NCBI GenBank assembly: GCA_947454235.1
Contig: CANGIY010000015.1
Span: forward strand, 43,624 to 107,623
Direction of reading: 5' to 3'
DNA: 64,000 nucleotides
DNA from: Chitinophagaceae bacterium
Lineage (GTDB): Bacteria; Bacteroidota; Bacteroidia; Chitinophagales; Chitinophagaceae
Part shown: positions 43,172 through 52,362 of the stretch, piece after piece
Layout of the letters: each line of letters starts with the position of its first letter
Numbering within the stretch: the stretch's first letter is position 1
Translations under genes and position numbers: made by a program
The notes under the pieces: generated by a model
What the model was told of the DNA's origin: nothing
The model's input: only the letters and a program-made list of their open reading frames with translations
The model's database searches: none

Positions 43172-43390
43172 ATGAAGTTTTTACTCATCATAATAGCTTT
43201 GGCGGTTTTGTTCAATATGATTGCCAAAGTGTTGCTCCCAATGTTTTCTGTTTCAACGAACATGAACCAGAACATGAGGCGCATGCAGGAGAAAATGAAC
43301 GAAATGGAAGAAAAACTCAATAAAGAGCGCGCCAAATCGAAAAAGAAAAACAGGGATGGCGACTATATTGATTACGAAGAAGTTAAGTAG
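43172..43390 (+). CDS. DUF4834 family small membrane protein
   Basis: This 72-residue protein has one N-terminal membrane helix (residues 3-25), a predicted coiled coil (MRRMQEKMNEMEEKLNKE) and a charged tail ending GDYIDYEEVK. That order matches DUF4834, a family restricted to Bacteroidota whose function is unknown. It precedes the TPR protein gene by 25 bases and is likely co-transcribed with it. Confidence 0.85.
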   Translation: MKFLLIIIALAVLFNMIAKVLLPMFSVSTNMNQNMRRMQEKMNEMEEKLNKERAKSKKKNRDGDYIDYEEVK

Positions 43391-43415
43391 CGATAATTAA
43401 AACTCCTTTATTCCC

Positions 43416-45482
43416 TTGAAAAACAGCTTTTTAAAAAAGACGATACTATTGTCATTGTTTGGGGCTCTTTTTCAACCCATATTATTCTCCCAAAACAATG
43501 AACGCAGGATGAAACCCGAGGATATTCCCCCTCAGTTTCGCCCGCCACACCCCGCCGATAAGGTAGTTCAACGTTATTTCACTATCGACCAAAAACGGAA
43601 CGATAAGGATATGACAACCGATGAAGCCTTGCCAAGGTCGCGCGAGTTCATTAGAATTGACAGTACGTATTATGTGGGCTGGATGTTTGAAGGCGCTTAC
43701 AAATTTGAACATGCCGAAGACTATCTGGGGTTTAAAAATGCCACTGCACCACTTGAAAAAGCGTTAAAATTGCTGGAACACGATTACGCTAAAGCATTGG
43801 CAACCCGCACGGGTTCCTTCCTCACCTTTTATCCTATTCAAGGTATTCAGGTAGATTATACTCACATCGCGAACATGCTGATGAACTGCTACAGCAATAC
43901 CGATAGGCCTGACCTTGTGTACAGTCTTTTGCGCCGAACCTTAAAATGGAATCTGCAACTCGATTTCTATATGGATTCCTACAACTACCTGGCATGGAAC
44001 GTACACAGGAATCGTTTTTATACTAGTTCGAAATACAGCTTTTTAAAGAATTCAATTGCTGAAAACGAAAAACTCGCCAATAGCTACTTAGATACATCAC
44101 TGAAACGCATTGAAAAAAACCGACGCCTCAACGACAGCCTGCGCAAGGGGCTTTCCGACCAGGAAAAATTCAGTGTATACCACTACAAAAACATTCTTTA
44201 CAGTTATAACCTGAATATAGATTCTGCGACTTTGTATTTCAACATGCTGAAACACGCAGGCAGGCTACCGCACAACAACTTCGCCACCTTTATGAGCGTT
44301 TGCGGGAAGTTTCGGGATGCTGAAAATGAGTACAAAATTGCCTCTCAAACTGAAAACGGCGATAAACGATTGCAGGAATGGGCGTATTACAGCACCATGC
44401 TTCAAATCTACAAGGCACAACCCAAGGAAGGCATTCAACTGGCAAAAGATATGATTACGGCTAGCGGAACCACTCCGGGTTTTGGTTGGTACAACATAGC
44501 GCTTGCCCGCAGCCTTATGTATGACGGGCAGCTTACCGAAGCTGAAAAATACACCGACCGTGCGGCAGAATTCAAAGAACTGCATATAGGTACCACTTTG
44601 GGGCAAAGCCATTACGAATTTAGTATTCAGCTATTAAAACTACTGGCACGGGAATATGAATGGTCAAAAATCAAGTTTGAACACAGTAACTGGTGGTACA
44701 ACCCTTCAGCCTTGTGGGATATGTCGGGCAAGTATTCTGACCTGTATATGCAGCGATTCCTAATCCTTAACCAGTTTGCACAAAACCCTGAACGCGACAA
44801 TGTAATTTACAAGTTGTTTTCAACTGAAAGCACTGTTTCGTGGGATGAAATATGGTATCTGATTAATGACTTCAGCACCAAGTTTTTCATTAAACGATTT
44901 GAAAAAGAAGCTGCCGAAGACAAACGCCCATACATTAAAAAGTACTTTAAGCTTTTTTCGGCACGACTAAAAATGAAGCAAGGCGACTTCAAAGACGCTA
45001 AAAAAGATCTTGACGATTTGTTCAAAGAACCAAGTATTGACCAGCAATACGAGAAACTGTTCACCGCACGGTTATATCAGGCTGCGGCTGAGTGTGCCGA
45101 TGAATTGGGGCTCGTTGATAAAAAGAATGATTACCTCTACCAAATGTACCTCACCTACCCCGAAATTATGCCTTACACCGGGCTGAAGTGCAACTTTAAC
45201 CTGCACCTTATTGGCACACCCGACCCTGCTGTAGTTGATCGCCTGAAAGATTGCAACATTAACTGGACAGCCAACAGCTCAATTCCGGCTCCTCAATTAT
45301 ACCTTGAGTTTGGTGCCGAAAAGGGCAAACGCAATATAACTTACTATGTTACCGACAAAAACGGCAGGTACATTGTGAACAAAAACACCATCACTACCGG
45401 CAAGCCAGAGCAAACAGGAGTTGACCTTGCTTACAGAATTTTCAATATTGGTGCAAAAACACCTGAAAAACCTAAATCGTAG
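43416..45482 (+). CDS. secreted tetratricopeptide-like protein
   Basis: This 688-residue protein begins with TTG, because only that start includes the signal peptide (KKTILLSLFGALFQPILFS); the first ATG lies after it. The body is almost entirely α-helical, with TPR-like spacing: AYKFEHAEDYLGFKNATAPLEKAL, YSLLRRTLKWN, FYTSSKYSFLKNSIAENEKLANSYLDTSL. A C-terminal region carries a β pattern (YLEFGAEKGKRNITYYVTDKNGRYIVN). I know no specific family. Export and scaffold or lipoprotein-transport roles are possible. Confidence 0.8.
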   Translation: MKNSFLKKTILLSLFGALFQPILFSQNNERRMKPEDIPPQFRPPHPADKVVQRYFTIDQKRNDKDMTTDEALPRSREFIRIDSTYYVGWMFEGAYKFEHAEDYLGFKNATAPLEKALKLLEHDYAKALATRTGSFLTFYPIQGIQVDYTHIANMLMNCYSNTDRPDLVYSLLRRTLKWNLQLDFYMDSYNYLAWNVHRNRFYTSSKYSFLKNSIAENEKLANSYLDTSLKRIEKNRRLNDSLRKGLSDQEKFSVYHYKNILYSYNLNIDSATLYFNMLKHAGRLPHNNFATFMSVCGKFRDAENEYKIASQTENGDKRLQEWAYYSTMLQIYKAQPKEGIQLAKDMITASGTTPGFGWYNIALARSLMYDGQLTEAEKYTDRAAEFKELHIGTTLGQSHYEFSIQLLKLLAREYEWSKIKFEHSNWWYNPSALWDMSGKYSDLYMQRFLILNQFAQNPERDNVIYKLFSTESTVSWDEIWYLINDFSTKFFIKRFEKEAAEDKRPYIKKYFKLFSARLKMKQGDFKDAKKDLDDLFKEPSIDQQYEKLFTARLYQAAAECADELGLVDKKNDYLYQMYLTYPEIMPYTGLKCNFNLHLIGTPDPAVVDRLKDCNINWTANSSIPAPQLYLEFGAEKGKRNITYYVTDKNGRYIVNKNTITTGKPEQTGVDLAYRIFNIGAKTPEKPKS

Positions 45483-45516
45483 CCGGGCAATAAGTTCGTT
45501 TTTAACGGCAATCCAT

Positions 45517-45524
45517 TATCTTTG
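45517..45524 (+). promoter_or_regulatory. -7 box for DUF4290-murA
   Basis: TATCTTTG matches TAnnTTTG, 101 bases before the ATG at 45626, giving a fairly long leader. Confidence 0.4.
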
Positions 45525-45625
45525 TTACTGATTATTTTATAAAAAATAGATTTAATCGGTGCACAACGCAGAAATGCTGGCTTTTTACAACATTTGATGC
45601 ACTGCTTATTACACAACACTTTTTC

Positions 45626-46348
45626 ATGGAGTACAATACTACGCGTTCCCAAATGAAGATGCCGGAATACGGCCGCAATGTGCAGAAGATGGTAGAGTTT
45701 CTTACTACTATTGAAGACAAGGAAAAACGCCTCAGAAATGCAGAGTTCATCATTGAATTGATGGGAACATTGAACCCACACCTCAAACAAATTGAAGACT
45801 ACCGTCATAAACTATGGGATCACCTGTACCAAATGACCGGCTTTAATTTGGAAGTTGACTCTCCATACCCAATGCCTACTCCTGAATCGGTTTTTAAAAA
45901 ACCACCAATGCTCGACTACCCTCAAAAACACATTACGCACCGTCACCTCGGGCAGAATGTTGATGATTTGATTAGTAAAGCACTCGAAGAAACCGATCCT
46001 GAGAAAAAACAAGGACTCACGCAAGCCATTGGCTACTACATGAAACTGGCTTATGCCAACTGGCATAAAGAGCCCGTGCATGATGATATGATTAAGAATG
46101 AATTGCTTGAACTCACTGATGGTCAGCTACTGTATGAACCAGGTGGCTTCCGTCCTCAGTTTGACAGCAGAAGCAATTTCAGATCGAAAAATCCAAATTT
46201 TAACGCCAACTCCAACAACCCGAACAACAAAAACTATAGAGGTGGTGGTTCTGGTGGCAATGGACGCGGATTTAAAGACAACGGAGGCGGCGGCAACGGC
46301 AATTACAAAAAGAACTTCAACAAGAATAAATACAACAAGAACAAATAA
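45626..46348 (+). CDS. DUF4290 family protein
   Basis: This 240-residue cytoplasmic protein matches DUF4290: MPEYGRNVQKMVEFLTTIEDKEKRLRNAEFIIELM, LWDHLYQMTGF and YMKLAYANWHKEPVHDDMI. After about residue 175 it becomes a low-complexity tail rich in Asn, Gly, Lys and Arg (GGGSGGNGRGFKDN), as in RNA-binding or disordered linkers. The family co-occurs with murA in Bacteroidota, and here murA begins 14 bases downstream. A link to cell-wall synthesis or RNA binding is inference. Confidence 0.88.
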   Translation: MEYNTTRSQMKMPEYGRNVQKMVEFLTTIEDKEKRLRNAEFIIELMGTLNPHLKQIEDYRHKLWDHLYQMTGFNLEVDSPYPMPTPESVFKKPPMLDYPQKHITHRHLGQNVDDLISKALEETDPEKKQGLTQAIGYYMKLAYANWHKEPVHDDMIKNELLELTDGQLLYEPGGFRPQFDSRSNFRSKNPNFNANSNNPNNKNYRGGGSGGNGRGFKDNGGGGNGNYKKNFNKNKYNKNK

Positions 46349-46362
46349 ACAGTGTTTGGTGC

Positions 46363-47676
46363 ATGAATTCATTTGAAATTAGGGGTGGGCGTAAACTCAA
46401 CGGAACCATTACGCCACAGGGAGCAAAAAACGAAGCACTACAAGTATTGTGTGCTGCATTGCTCACCGACGAACCGGTAACACTTACCAACATCCCCGAT
46501 ATCATTGATGTAAACACGCTTATTGAACTTATAGAAGATATGGGAGTGCGCGTACTGCGCCCTTCACCTAACGCTATCACATTATATCCTGCTAACATAG
46601 ACCCTGATTACTTTACAACGCCTGTTTTTAAAAAGAAATCGGGTAAACTAAGGGGTACCGTCATGTTGGCAGGCCCAATGTTAGCCCGTTTCAAAAAAGC
46701 ATACATACCGCAACCGGGTGGCGACAAAATTGGGCGCCGCAGGTTAGATACTCACATTCTTGGTTTCGAAAGAATGGGCGTAAAATTTGAGTATGACAAC
46801 GAAAACCACATGTTCTCGTTAGATGGTAGTGAAATGCATGGTGCAACCATATTAATGGAAGAACCTTCGGTTACCGGTACAGCCAACTTAATAATGGCTG
46901 CCGTACTTGCCCCGGGTGTAACTACTATTTACAATGCAGCCTGTGAGCCTTACGTACAACAACTATGCAAAATGTTGTTGTCGATGGGTGCCTCAATTAG
47001 CGGCTTAGGTTCTAATTTACTTACCATTACAGGCGTGGCTAAACTTAAGGGTTGCACACACCGTTTGCTGGCTGATATGATTGAAGTAGGCTCGTTCATA
47101 GGGCTTGCGGCAATGACAGAAAGTGAAATAACTATCAAAAACTGCGATGTAGCTTCATTGGGTATAATACCTGATATCTTCCGTCGCCTGGGGATAGAAA
47201 TTAATATTGTTGGAGACGACGTTTTAGTGCCTGCACAAGAGCACTACCGAATTCACAAATTCATTGATGGCAGTATACTTACTATTTACGATCACCCATG
47301 GCCTGGGTTTACCCCCGACCTTATAAGTATTGCATTGGTGGTAGCTACTCAGGCAAAAGGAACTGTTTTGCTGCATCAAAAAATGTTTGAGAGCCGTTTA
47401 TTCTTTGTCGATAAACTCATTGAAATGGGTGCACAAATTGTTTTGTGCGACCCTCACAGGGCCGTTGTCATTGGCCTAGATAAACAAGTGCCATTACGTG
47501 GTATCAATATGGTGTCTCCCGACATTAGGGCTGGTGTAGCTTTGCTCATTGCTGCATTATCGGCTACCGGCAAAAGCACCATCCAGAATATACACCAAAT
47601 TGACCGCGGATACGAGAAAATTGATGAGCGCCTAAACGCACTAGGAGCTGACATTAAACGTGTTAATCTGGCTTAA
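46363..47676 (+). CDS. murA: UDP-N-acetylglucosamine 1-carboxyvinyltransferase MurA (Asp variant)
   Basis: This 437-residue enzyme catalyses the first committed step of peptidoglycan synthesis, adding enolpyruvate to UDP-GlcNAc. The catalytic loop reads PQPGGDKIGRRRLDTH with Asp at residue 121, where E. coli has the fosfomycin-modified Cys115. The remaining signatures are intact (NEALQVLCAALL, GSFIGLAAMTES, DPHRAVVIG, SPDIRAGVALLIAAL). Enzymes with Asp in this position in mycobacteria and Chlamydia are active and fosfomycin-insensitive. The gene is co-transcribed with DUF4290. Confidence 0.95.
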   Translation: MNSFEIRGGRKLNGTITPQGAKNEALQVLCAALLTDEPVTLTNIPDIIDVNTLIELIEDMGVRVLRPSPNAITLYPANIDPDYFTTPVFKKKSGKLRGTVMLAGPMLARFKKAYIPQPGGDKIGRRRLDTHILGFERMGVKFEYDNENHMFSLDGSEMHGATILMEEPSVTGTANLIMAAVLAPGVTTIYNAACEPYVQQLCKMLLSMGASISGLGSNLLTITGVAKLKGCTHRLLADMIEVGSFIGLAAMTESEITIKNCDVASLGIIPDIFRRLGIEINIVGDDVLVPAQEHYRIHKFIDGSILTIYDHPWPGFTPDLISIALVVATQAKGTVLLHQKMFESRLFFVDKLIEMGAQIVLCDPHRAVVIGLDKQVPLRGINMVSPDIRAGVALLIAALSATGKSTIQNIHQIDRGYEKIDERLNALGADIKRVNLA

Positions 47677-47783
47677 AACACCCTTTTGAAATTATTTTTA
47701 AAAATATCTGAAAAATTTTTAGAAAAGTGGGTTACCTTTTTTCAAACAGCGTATTAACTAGTAAACAATCAAAAATCAAAGTT

Positions 47784-47993
47784 ATGAAATTAGTTAAATT
47801 GGGCGTATTCGCTCTTGCTCTTGGAATGTTTGCATCTTGCGGTAACAAAGCTGAAGAAAACAAAACTGAAGCTCCTGCTACAACTGCTGCTGCTGCTCCT
47901 GCTGAAGCTCCAAAACCAGCTGCTGACACTACTAAGAAAGATACAGCAACTGCTGCTCCTGCTGCTGCTCCTGCTGAAGCTCCTAAAAAATAA
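47784..47993 (+). CDS. tiny Ala/Pro-rich lipoprotein
   Basis: This 69-residue protein starts at the ATG at 47784 with a signal sequence and lipobox (LGMFASC, Cys about residue 19), followed by a low-complexity tail of about 50 residues rich in Ala, Pro, Thr and Lys. Such tails resemble linkers, cell-wall-spanning segments or disordered surface lipoproteins. The mature part carries no fold. The codon usage (GCT-rich) and a strong terminator suggest high expression. Confidence 0.85.
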   Translation: MKLVKLGVFALALGMFASCGNKAEENKTEAPATTAAAAPAEAPKPAADTTKKDTATAAPAAAPAEAPKK

Positions 47994-48012
47994 TTTTAAA
48001 ATTATTTACAGA

Positions 48013-48043
48013 AAGCCGATACTGCAAAGTGTCGGCTTTTTTG
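48013..48043 (+). terminator. rho-independent terminator of the small lipoprotein
   Basis: AAGCCGA and TCGGCTT form a stem over a 12-base loop, followed by TTTTTTG. Confidence 0.85.
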
Positions 48044-48364
48044 TTTTATGGCATTTCCTGATTGAACTCCATTGCAACAGCCTACTTCTATACTTTCCCG
48101 CCATTTAATCACCTCGCCCTGTTACTGCTACGCAGAATACCTATTCGTTTACGCTAGCGGCATGAATGCCCTGCAATGCACACATCAAGCGTATATAACC
48201 TCGATTTCAGAAGCTCACATCTAAATCCAATAGCCTAGTCAAAAGAAACCCTATTTTTCTTTTTCCGATTCTGTTGTAGTGATTTTGAAGCATACAGAAA
48301 AAGCGTAAACCCAGCTTGATATAATACTTCATGCACTCGTAACACAAAGCATAATTGATACAAT
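48044..48364. other. intergenic stretch without a recognised gene
   Basis: I see no convincing gene here. The region contains GGCATGAATGCC at about 48159-48170, another small near-palindrome in the style of the dispersed repeat, and no -7 consensus box that clearly serves a neighbouring gene. Confidence 0.6.
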
Positions 48365-48394
48365 AAAAAAGGGGCTGTTCGATCGAACAGCCCC
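48365..48394 (-). terminator. rho-independent terminator of the CHU_C protein gene
   Basis: A perfect 24-base palindrome at 48371-48394 (GGGGCTGTTCGA and its complement) is followed, on the minus strand, by a run of six T. It ends the gene at 48416. Confidence 0.9.
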
Positions 48395-48415
48395 TTCCCT
48401 TTTCATATTTAGTGA

Positions 48416-51400
48416 TTAACGAACCAAAGTAATTTCACCCTTTTGGATGAGGTTAGTTCCGCCACCGGCTTCCCCACCTTTGAAGTCGTTACAATCGTAT
48501 GTAACATAGTAGTAGTAAACACCTACGTCCTGAGGCTCACCACCGAAAGTACCGTCCCAACCTTCGTCAGAATCTTTACTTTGGAATACTGTTTGTCCCC
48601 AACGGTTAACGATTCTAAAATCGTGGAACCTGTGGTAGCTACCATCTTTGAACAACGGTTTGAAACGCTTCAATCTTTCGTCAGTAGCTCCAGGAACAAA
48701 TGCTGTTGGCATGTACAATTTGCAACAACCATCAGGCTGCAACAACAGAGAGTCTCTAGAAACGCAATTGTAAGGAGTAGTTACAGTTAAGTAGATATAA
48801 CCTTGATTTTGAATTCTACCCCAAGCATGGTGCTCGTTTTGGCTAGTATAGAAGTAGTGTTTAGGAGCCCACTCGTATTTGAAGGCACTGTGTGTGCTAT
48901 CATAAGCTTCCAAGTTGATGCTATCTTCAGAACAAATTCCAGCAGGGAAAGGTAAAATCCTGGCATCAGGCAATTCGTGAACTGTGAAAGTATCAGTAGT
49001 TGGTTTGCTGATACAACCTTCAACCGTTGCAGTAGCTACGTTGATGATGTGTGTACCCGGAGTTGACCATGTAATTTTATAAGGACCACCAGTGTTTGAA
49101 CTGTGAGATACAATAGTACCACCTGCAAAGTTCCAGTGATAGTTATAAGCATTATCTGATCTAGTAGCAAGCGCAACAACAATTGTATCGTTAACGCAAA
49201 GATCTTGGTGATTTGAAGTAAATGCAACAGCTTCAGGAGTGTAAACAACTTTCACTGGCAATGTGTCATACACTTTACACCTTCCATTGTAATCAGAAGT
49301 CAACAAAATAACTTTCTGGAAGTACAATGAATCAAATTCTACTGTGATTGAAGAATCAGTATCAGTACCACGAACGATATGTGCACCGTTAGGCAAATAC
49401 CATTTGTAACCAGGATAAGGAGCGTTATCGAACGGATTGTAAGACAAACTCAAAGTATCGTACTGACAAACGAATGGTTTACCAGCAAGGATATCGAAAT
49501 TAGGCAGTTTGTAAGTAGTAACTGTTACTTGTGCTTTATCACTTTCGCAACCCAAAGCTGTTTGTGTAACCCACCATGAAGTGTTTCCTACTACAGTAGT
49601 AGATGGAGTTGGTGCACCTGAAAGCGGAGTAACTGAAGTACTTGAAGCATACCACTTAACTGCTGATATTGCAGAAGCTGTCAAAGGAACTGAATGTTCG
49701 TATTGGCAATAAGCTGTATCTCTAACTGTAGGAGGAGTTGGCTTAGGATTAACTGTTACATACAATGCTATTGAATCGCTCGTACAACCATTGATTGTTT
49801 GTGTTACATAATATGTCTGAATACCAGGCATAGTAGTTGGAGGAGTTGGAGCTATTGAAGTACTAGAAATACCAGGACCAGACCACAACAGGGCAGTGCC
49901 GGTAGCTGTCAAAGGAACTGAAATATCAAACTGACAATAAGTAGGACTGTATGGATCAGGCTGACCAGGTTTTGGCTTGATAGTTACCACGATTGGTGCA
50001 CGAGGACCTTCGCAACCAAATGCTGACGTAGAAGAAACGTACCAAGTGTAAGTACCAGGAACATTCGAAGAAGGAACAGGTGCGCTTGTGCTGCCTGAAC
50101 CACCTGTTGCATTCGCATACCACAACAAGTTCACACCAACTGCGGTTAGAGGAGCTGTAGGCTCGTATTGGCAATATGATAATGGTGTAGTACCAGGCGC
50201 TGTAGGTCGAGCATGTACCACTACTAAAGTAGAATCAATTGCAGTACAATATCCTGAAGTCTTCAACGCATAGAAATATCCAGAGTCAGCAGCTGTAGTT
50301 GTAATAGTAATAGTTGTAGAAGTACCAATTGTCCTACCGCGGTTGTCTACCCAAGAATACGTAGAACCTACTGCAGAACCAGTGTCATGAATATACAAAG
50401 TAACGCGATCACCTTCGCAAACCGGACCACTATTAGTAGCTTCGATATGTGGCGGAGGAATAACTGTCAAATAGAAAGTCTTAGACTCACAGTTACCACC
50501 GGCAGAATCGGTACCGGTGATTGTGTAGTGTTGAACGCCTGTGATGCCATTCAAATGTACAGTATTATGTACGCCTGTGCTTGAAGACAAACCTGTAGCA
50601 GGAGACCACACCCAGTTGCCCATAGTCCATTGACGAGTATCGCCATGAAGGATATCAACCGGAACAACCGAATCGGTTACACCAGAGCAACCAATAGTGT
50701 AGGCTGTATCTGTAATGTGCCCTAAAAGGCTCATTTGAGGATCAGGGAATGCTTGCATCAAACCAACAGAATCGTTGAATATATAAGCGAATGAGAAACC
50801 AACGCTATCGTAAGCAGGAATATTACCTAAGTTAAATACTATACCTATCCCAATATCGCCTGAGTGCACAGTACGTAAATCGTAGTAAGAACCACCTAAG
50901 CAAGTTGCTGCAGAACCTCCAGCATAAATACCATCGAGAGTAGTACAAGCAAATCCACCCCAGTTGTTATAGATAACTACTTTAGCACGGCAATCTCTTG
51001 CGCCTAAGCTATAAGGCGTATGTCCGCTACCGTGAGTAGCTGTAGTGTAGGCACTAACCATGTGGCGAATATCAGAAGAACTGGTACCTTGATAGTTAAT
51101 ATAGTTGTTGGTAGAGAACGAACCGCTCCATGACTGATCATTGTCTGGGTCACTAGAACGCCAGAAATAAACGTTATTGATTGAAGAACTTGTATTGTTA
51201 TACATTTTCACTGTGAAAATGAGTGCAGATCCAAGTGTATCTACCCTATACTCGTCAACAACTGTTAAGCTACCGCTCAAGTAAGTTCCATTCCAAGTTC
51301 CTGCAACTGTACCGGGACCTGGAGTGTAACTCGTAAATGAACCAGCCAGTGAGCCACTACCTGTAATTGAACATCCTACTGAATAAACGCGAGCGCAACT

Positions 51401-51742
51401 ACCGTTAGCCTGAATTGCCCACATTTCCCACGGAGTACCCGGAATAGTATAGTCACCCATGTAAGCAGGAGTACCTGTTGTCCATCCGTCTAAACCGTAG
51501 TCATAAACCGACGCCAACTGACCTGAGCCTGATGAACCAGTACATGAAATGGCAGAACCAGGGTGAGGATTATAACCAGTTGGAGCCGTACCTTTTGTAC
51601 CAAGGGCTCCATTCATTTGAGCACCTGCTTCGAGGTACTTTCCACGAAGGAACAAATCACCCGAGATGATTTGGGCCCTAACAATACCTGAGCCGAACAC
51701 AATAACCAATAAGGTTAAAAAGCTAGATAAATTCTTTCTCAT
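48416..51742 (-). CDS. giant surface protein, T9SS type B (CHU_C) sorting domain, paralog A
   Basis: This 1108-residue protein has a signal peptide (FLTLLVIVFGSGIVRAQ). Its N-terminal domain of about 400 residues (GTPWEMWAIQANGS, SSDPDNDQSWSGSFSTNNYINY, RAKVVIYNNWGGF, SGDIGIGIVFNLGNIPAYDS) recurs in the 1086-residue protein of the next gene. Next come an Ig-like domain (about 425-510) and about four tandem Ig-like modules (YCQYExxVPLTA, then WWVTQTxxGCES). A CHU_C region ends the protein (FRIVNRWGQTVFQS, GWDGTFGGE). Export through T9SS and surface attachment or gliding adhesion follow from the tail. I chose the ATG at 51742; an earlier one lies at 51769. Confidence 0.9.
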   Translation of the reverse strand: MRKNLSSFLTLLVIVFGSGIVRAQIISGDLFLRGKYLEAGAQMNGALGTKGTAPTGYNPHPGSAISCTGSSGSGQLASVYDYGLDGWTTGTPAYMGDYTIPGTPWEMWAIQANGSCARVYSVGCSITGSGSLAGSFTSYTPGPGTVAGTWNGTYLSGSLTVVDEYRVDTLGSALIFTVKMYNNTSSSINNVYFWRSSDPDNDQSWSGSFSTNNYINYQGTSSSDIRHMVSAYTTATHGSGHTPYSLGARDCRAKVVIYNNWGGFACTTLDGIYAGGSAATCLGGSYYDLRTVHSGDIGIGIVFNLGNIPAYDSVGFSFAYIFNDSVGLMQAFPDPQMSLLGHITDTAYTIGCSGVTDSVVPVDILHGDTRQWTMGNWVWSPATGLSSSTGVHNTVHLNGITGVQHYTITGTDSAGGNCESKTFYLTVIPPPHIEATNSGPVCEGDRVTLYIHDTGSAVGSTYSWVDNRGRTIGTSTTITITTTAADSGYFYALKTSGYCTAIDSTLVVVHARPTAPGTTPLSYCQYEPTAPLTAVGVNLLWYANATGGSGSTSAPVPSSNVPGTYTWYVSSTSAFGCEGPRAPIVVTIKPKPGQPDPYSPTYCQFDISVPLTATGTALLWSGPGISSTSIAPTPPTTMPGIQTYYVTQTINGCTSDSIALYVTVNPKPTPPTVRDTAYCQYEHSVPLTASAISAVKWYASSTSVTPLSGAPTPSTTVVGNTSWWVTQTALGCESDKAQVTVTTYKLPNFDILAGKPFVCQYDTLSLSYNPFDNAPYPGYKWYLPNGAHIVRGTDTDSSITVEFDSLYFQKVILLTSDYNGRCKVYDTLPVKVVYTPEAVAFTSNHQDLCVNDTIVVALATRSDNAYNYHWNFAGGTIVSHSSNTGGPYKITWSTPGTHIINVATATVEGCISKPTTDTFTVHELPDARILPFPAGICSEDSINLEAYDSTHSAFKYEWAPKHYFYTSQNEHHAWGRIQNQGYIYLTVTTPYNCVSRDSLLLQPDGCCKLYMPTAFVPGATDERLKRFKPLFKDGSYHRFHDFRIVNRWGQTVFQSKDSDEGWDGTFGGEPQDVGVYYYYVTYDCNDFKGGEAGGGTNLIQKGEITLVR

Positions 51743-51862
51743 AAAAAAATTATTAACTGAGGTTTTCATCAGCGATTTCTTCTGCCTCTTATTATAAGAC
51801 AGAAAACTACGCAAGATAGTTGGTTTTAACGAAAATTTATTTGTTTTTCCTTCAATACGCAA

Positions 51863-52282
51863 AAAAAAGGTTTCTTCTCAACAACCGCCTTCCGAACTAA
51901 CTATTATTTAATGGTTTGAACATAAAAAATATTTTCATTCGAATATAATCAGTAACAACTTGATAGGAAAAGTAAATGACAGTTGAAAAAGAATTCGTTT
52001 TTCCACAACAAAAGGAACTCAACTCTATTAATTAAAGACAGCATGAAAAGAACAAAAAGTTGGTAAAAGCCAAATTAAATTTGAAAATATTTTCTCTCTA
52101 ATGATTTAATAACCCCGAAACAGTTCTTCATTGGAAATCAGGAAGCATAACGTAAAGTAAAAAGCAATTAGACGCCAGATGATAAAACGACTGATGAAAT
52201 ACCAATAAACTTCAAATTCAAACATCGAATTCAATTACTTCACAAACTTGTAGAAAAACAATAAACGCCTACAAAATGCCAT
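51863..52282. other. AT-rich upstream region of paralog A
   Basis: This stretch of more than 400 bases is AT-rich and holds no convincing gene. It probably contains the promoter of the 48.4-51.7 kb protein, although no perfect -7 box was found; a TATCTTGC word lies near 51810-51820 on the minus strand. Confidence 0.5.
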
Positions 52283-52337
52283 AAAAAAACTGTGTCTGTT
52301 TTTTCGTTCACAAAATGTAAACTCAAAACAGACACAG
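52283..52337 (-). terminator. rho-independent terminator of paralog B
   Basis: CTGTGTCTGTTTT (52290-52302) pairs with AAAACAGACACAG (52325-52337). On the minus strand it is followed by TTTTTTT. It ends the gene at 52363. Confidence 0.85.
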
Positions 52338-52362
52338 GAATAAAAACTCTAATAGCTATAAT

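Noticed and set aside
45431..45808. minus-strand 125-codon frame overlapping the DUF4290 gene
   Set aside because: It runs antisense to a well-supported gene and its promoter region; no sequence support.
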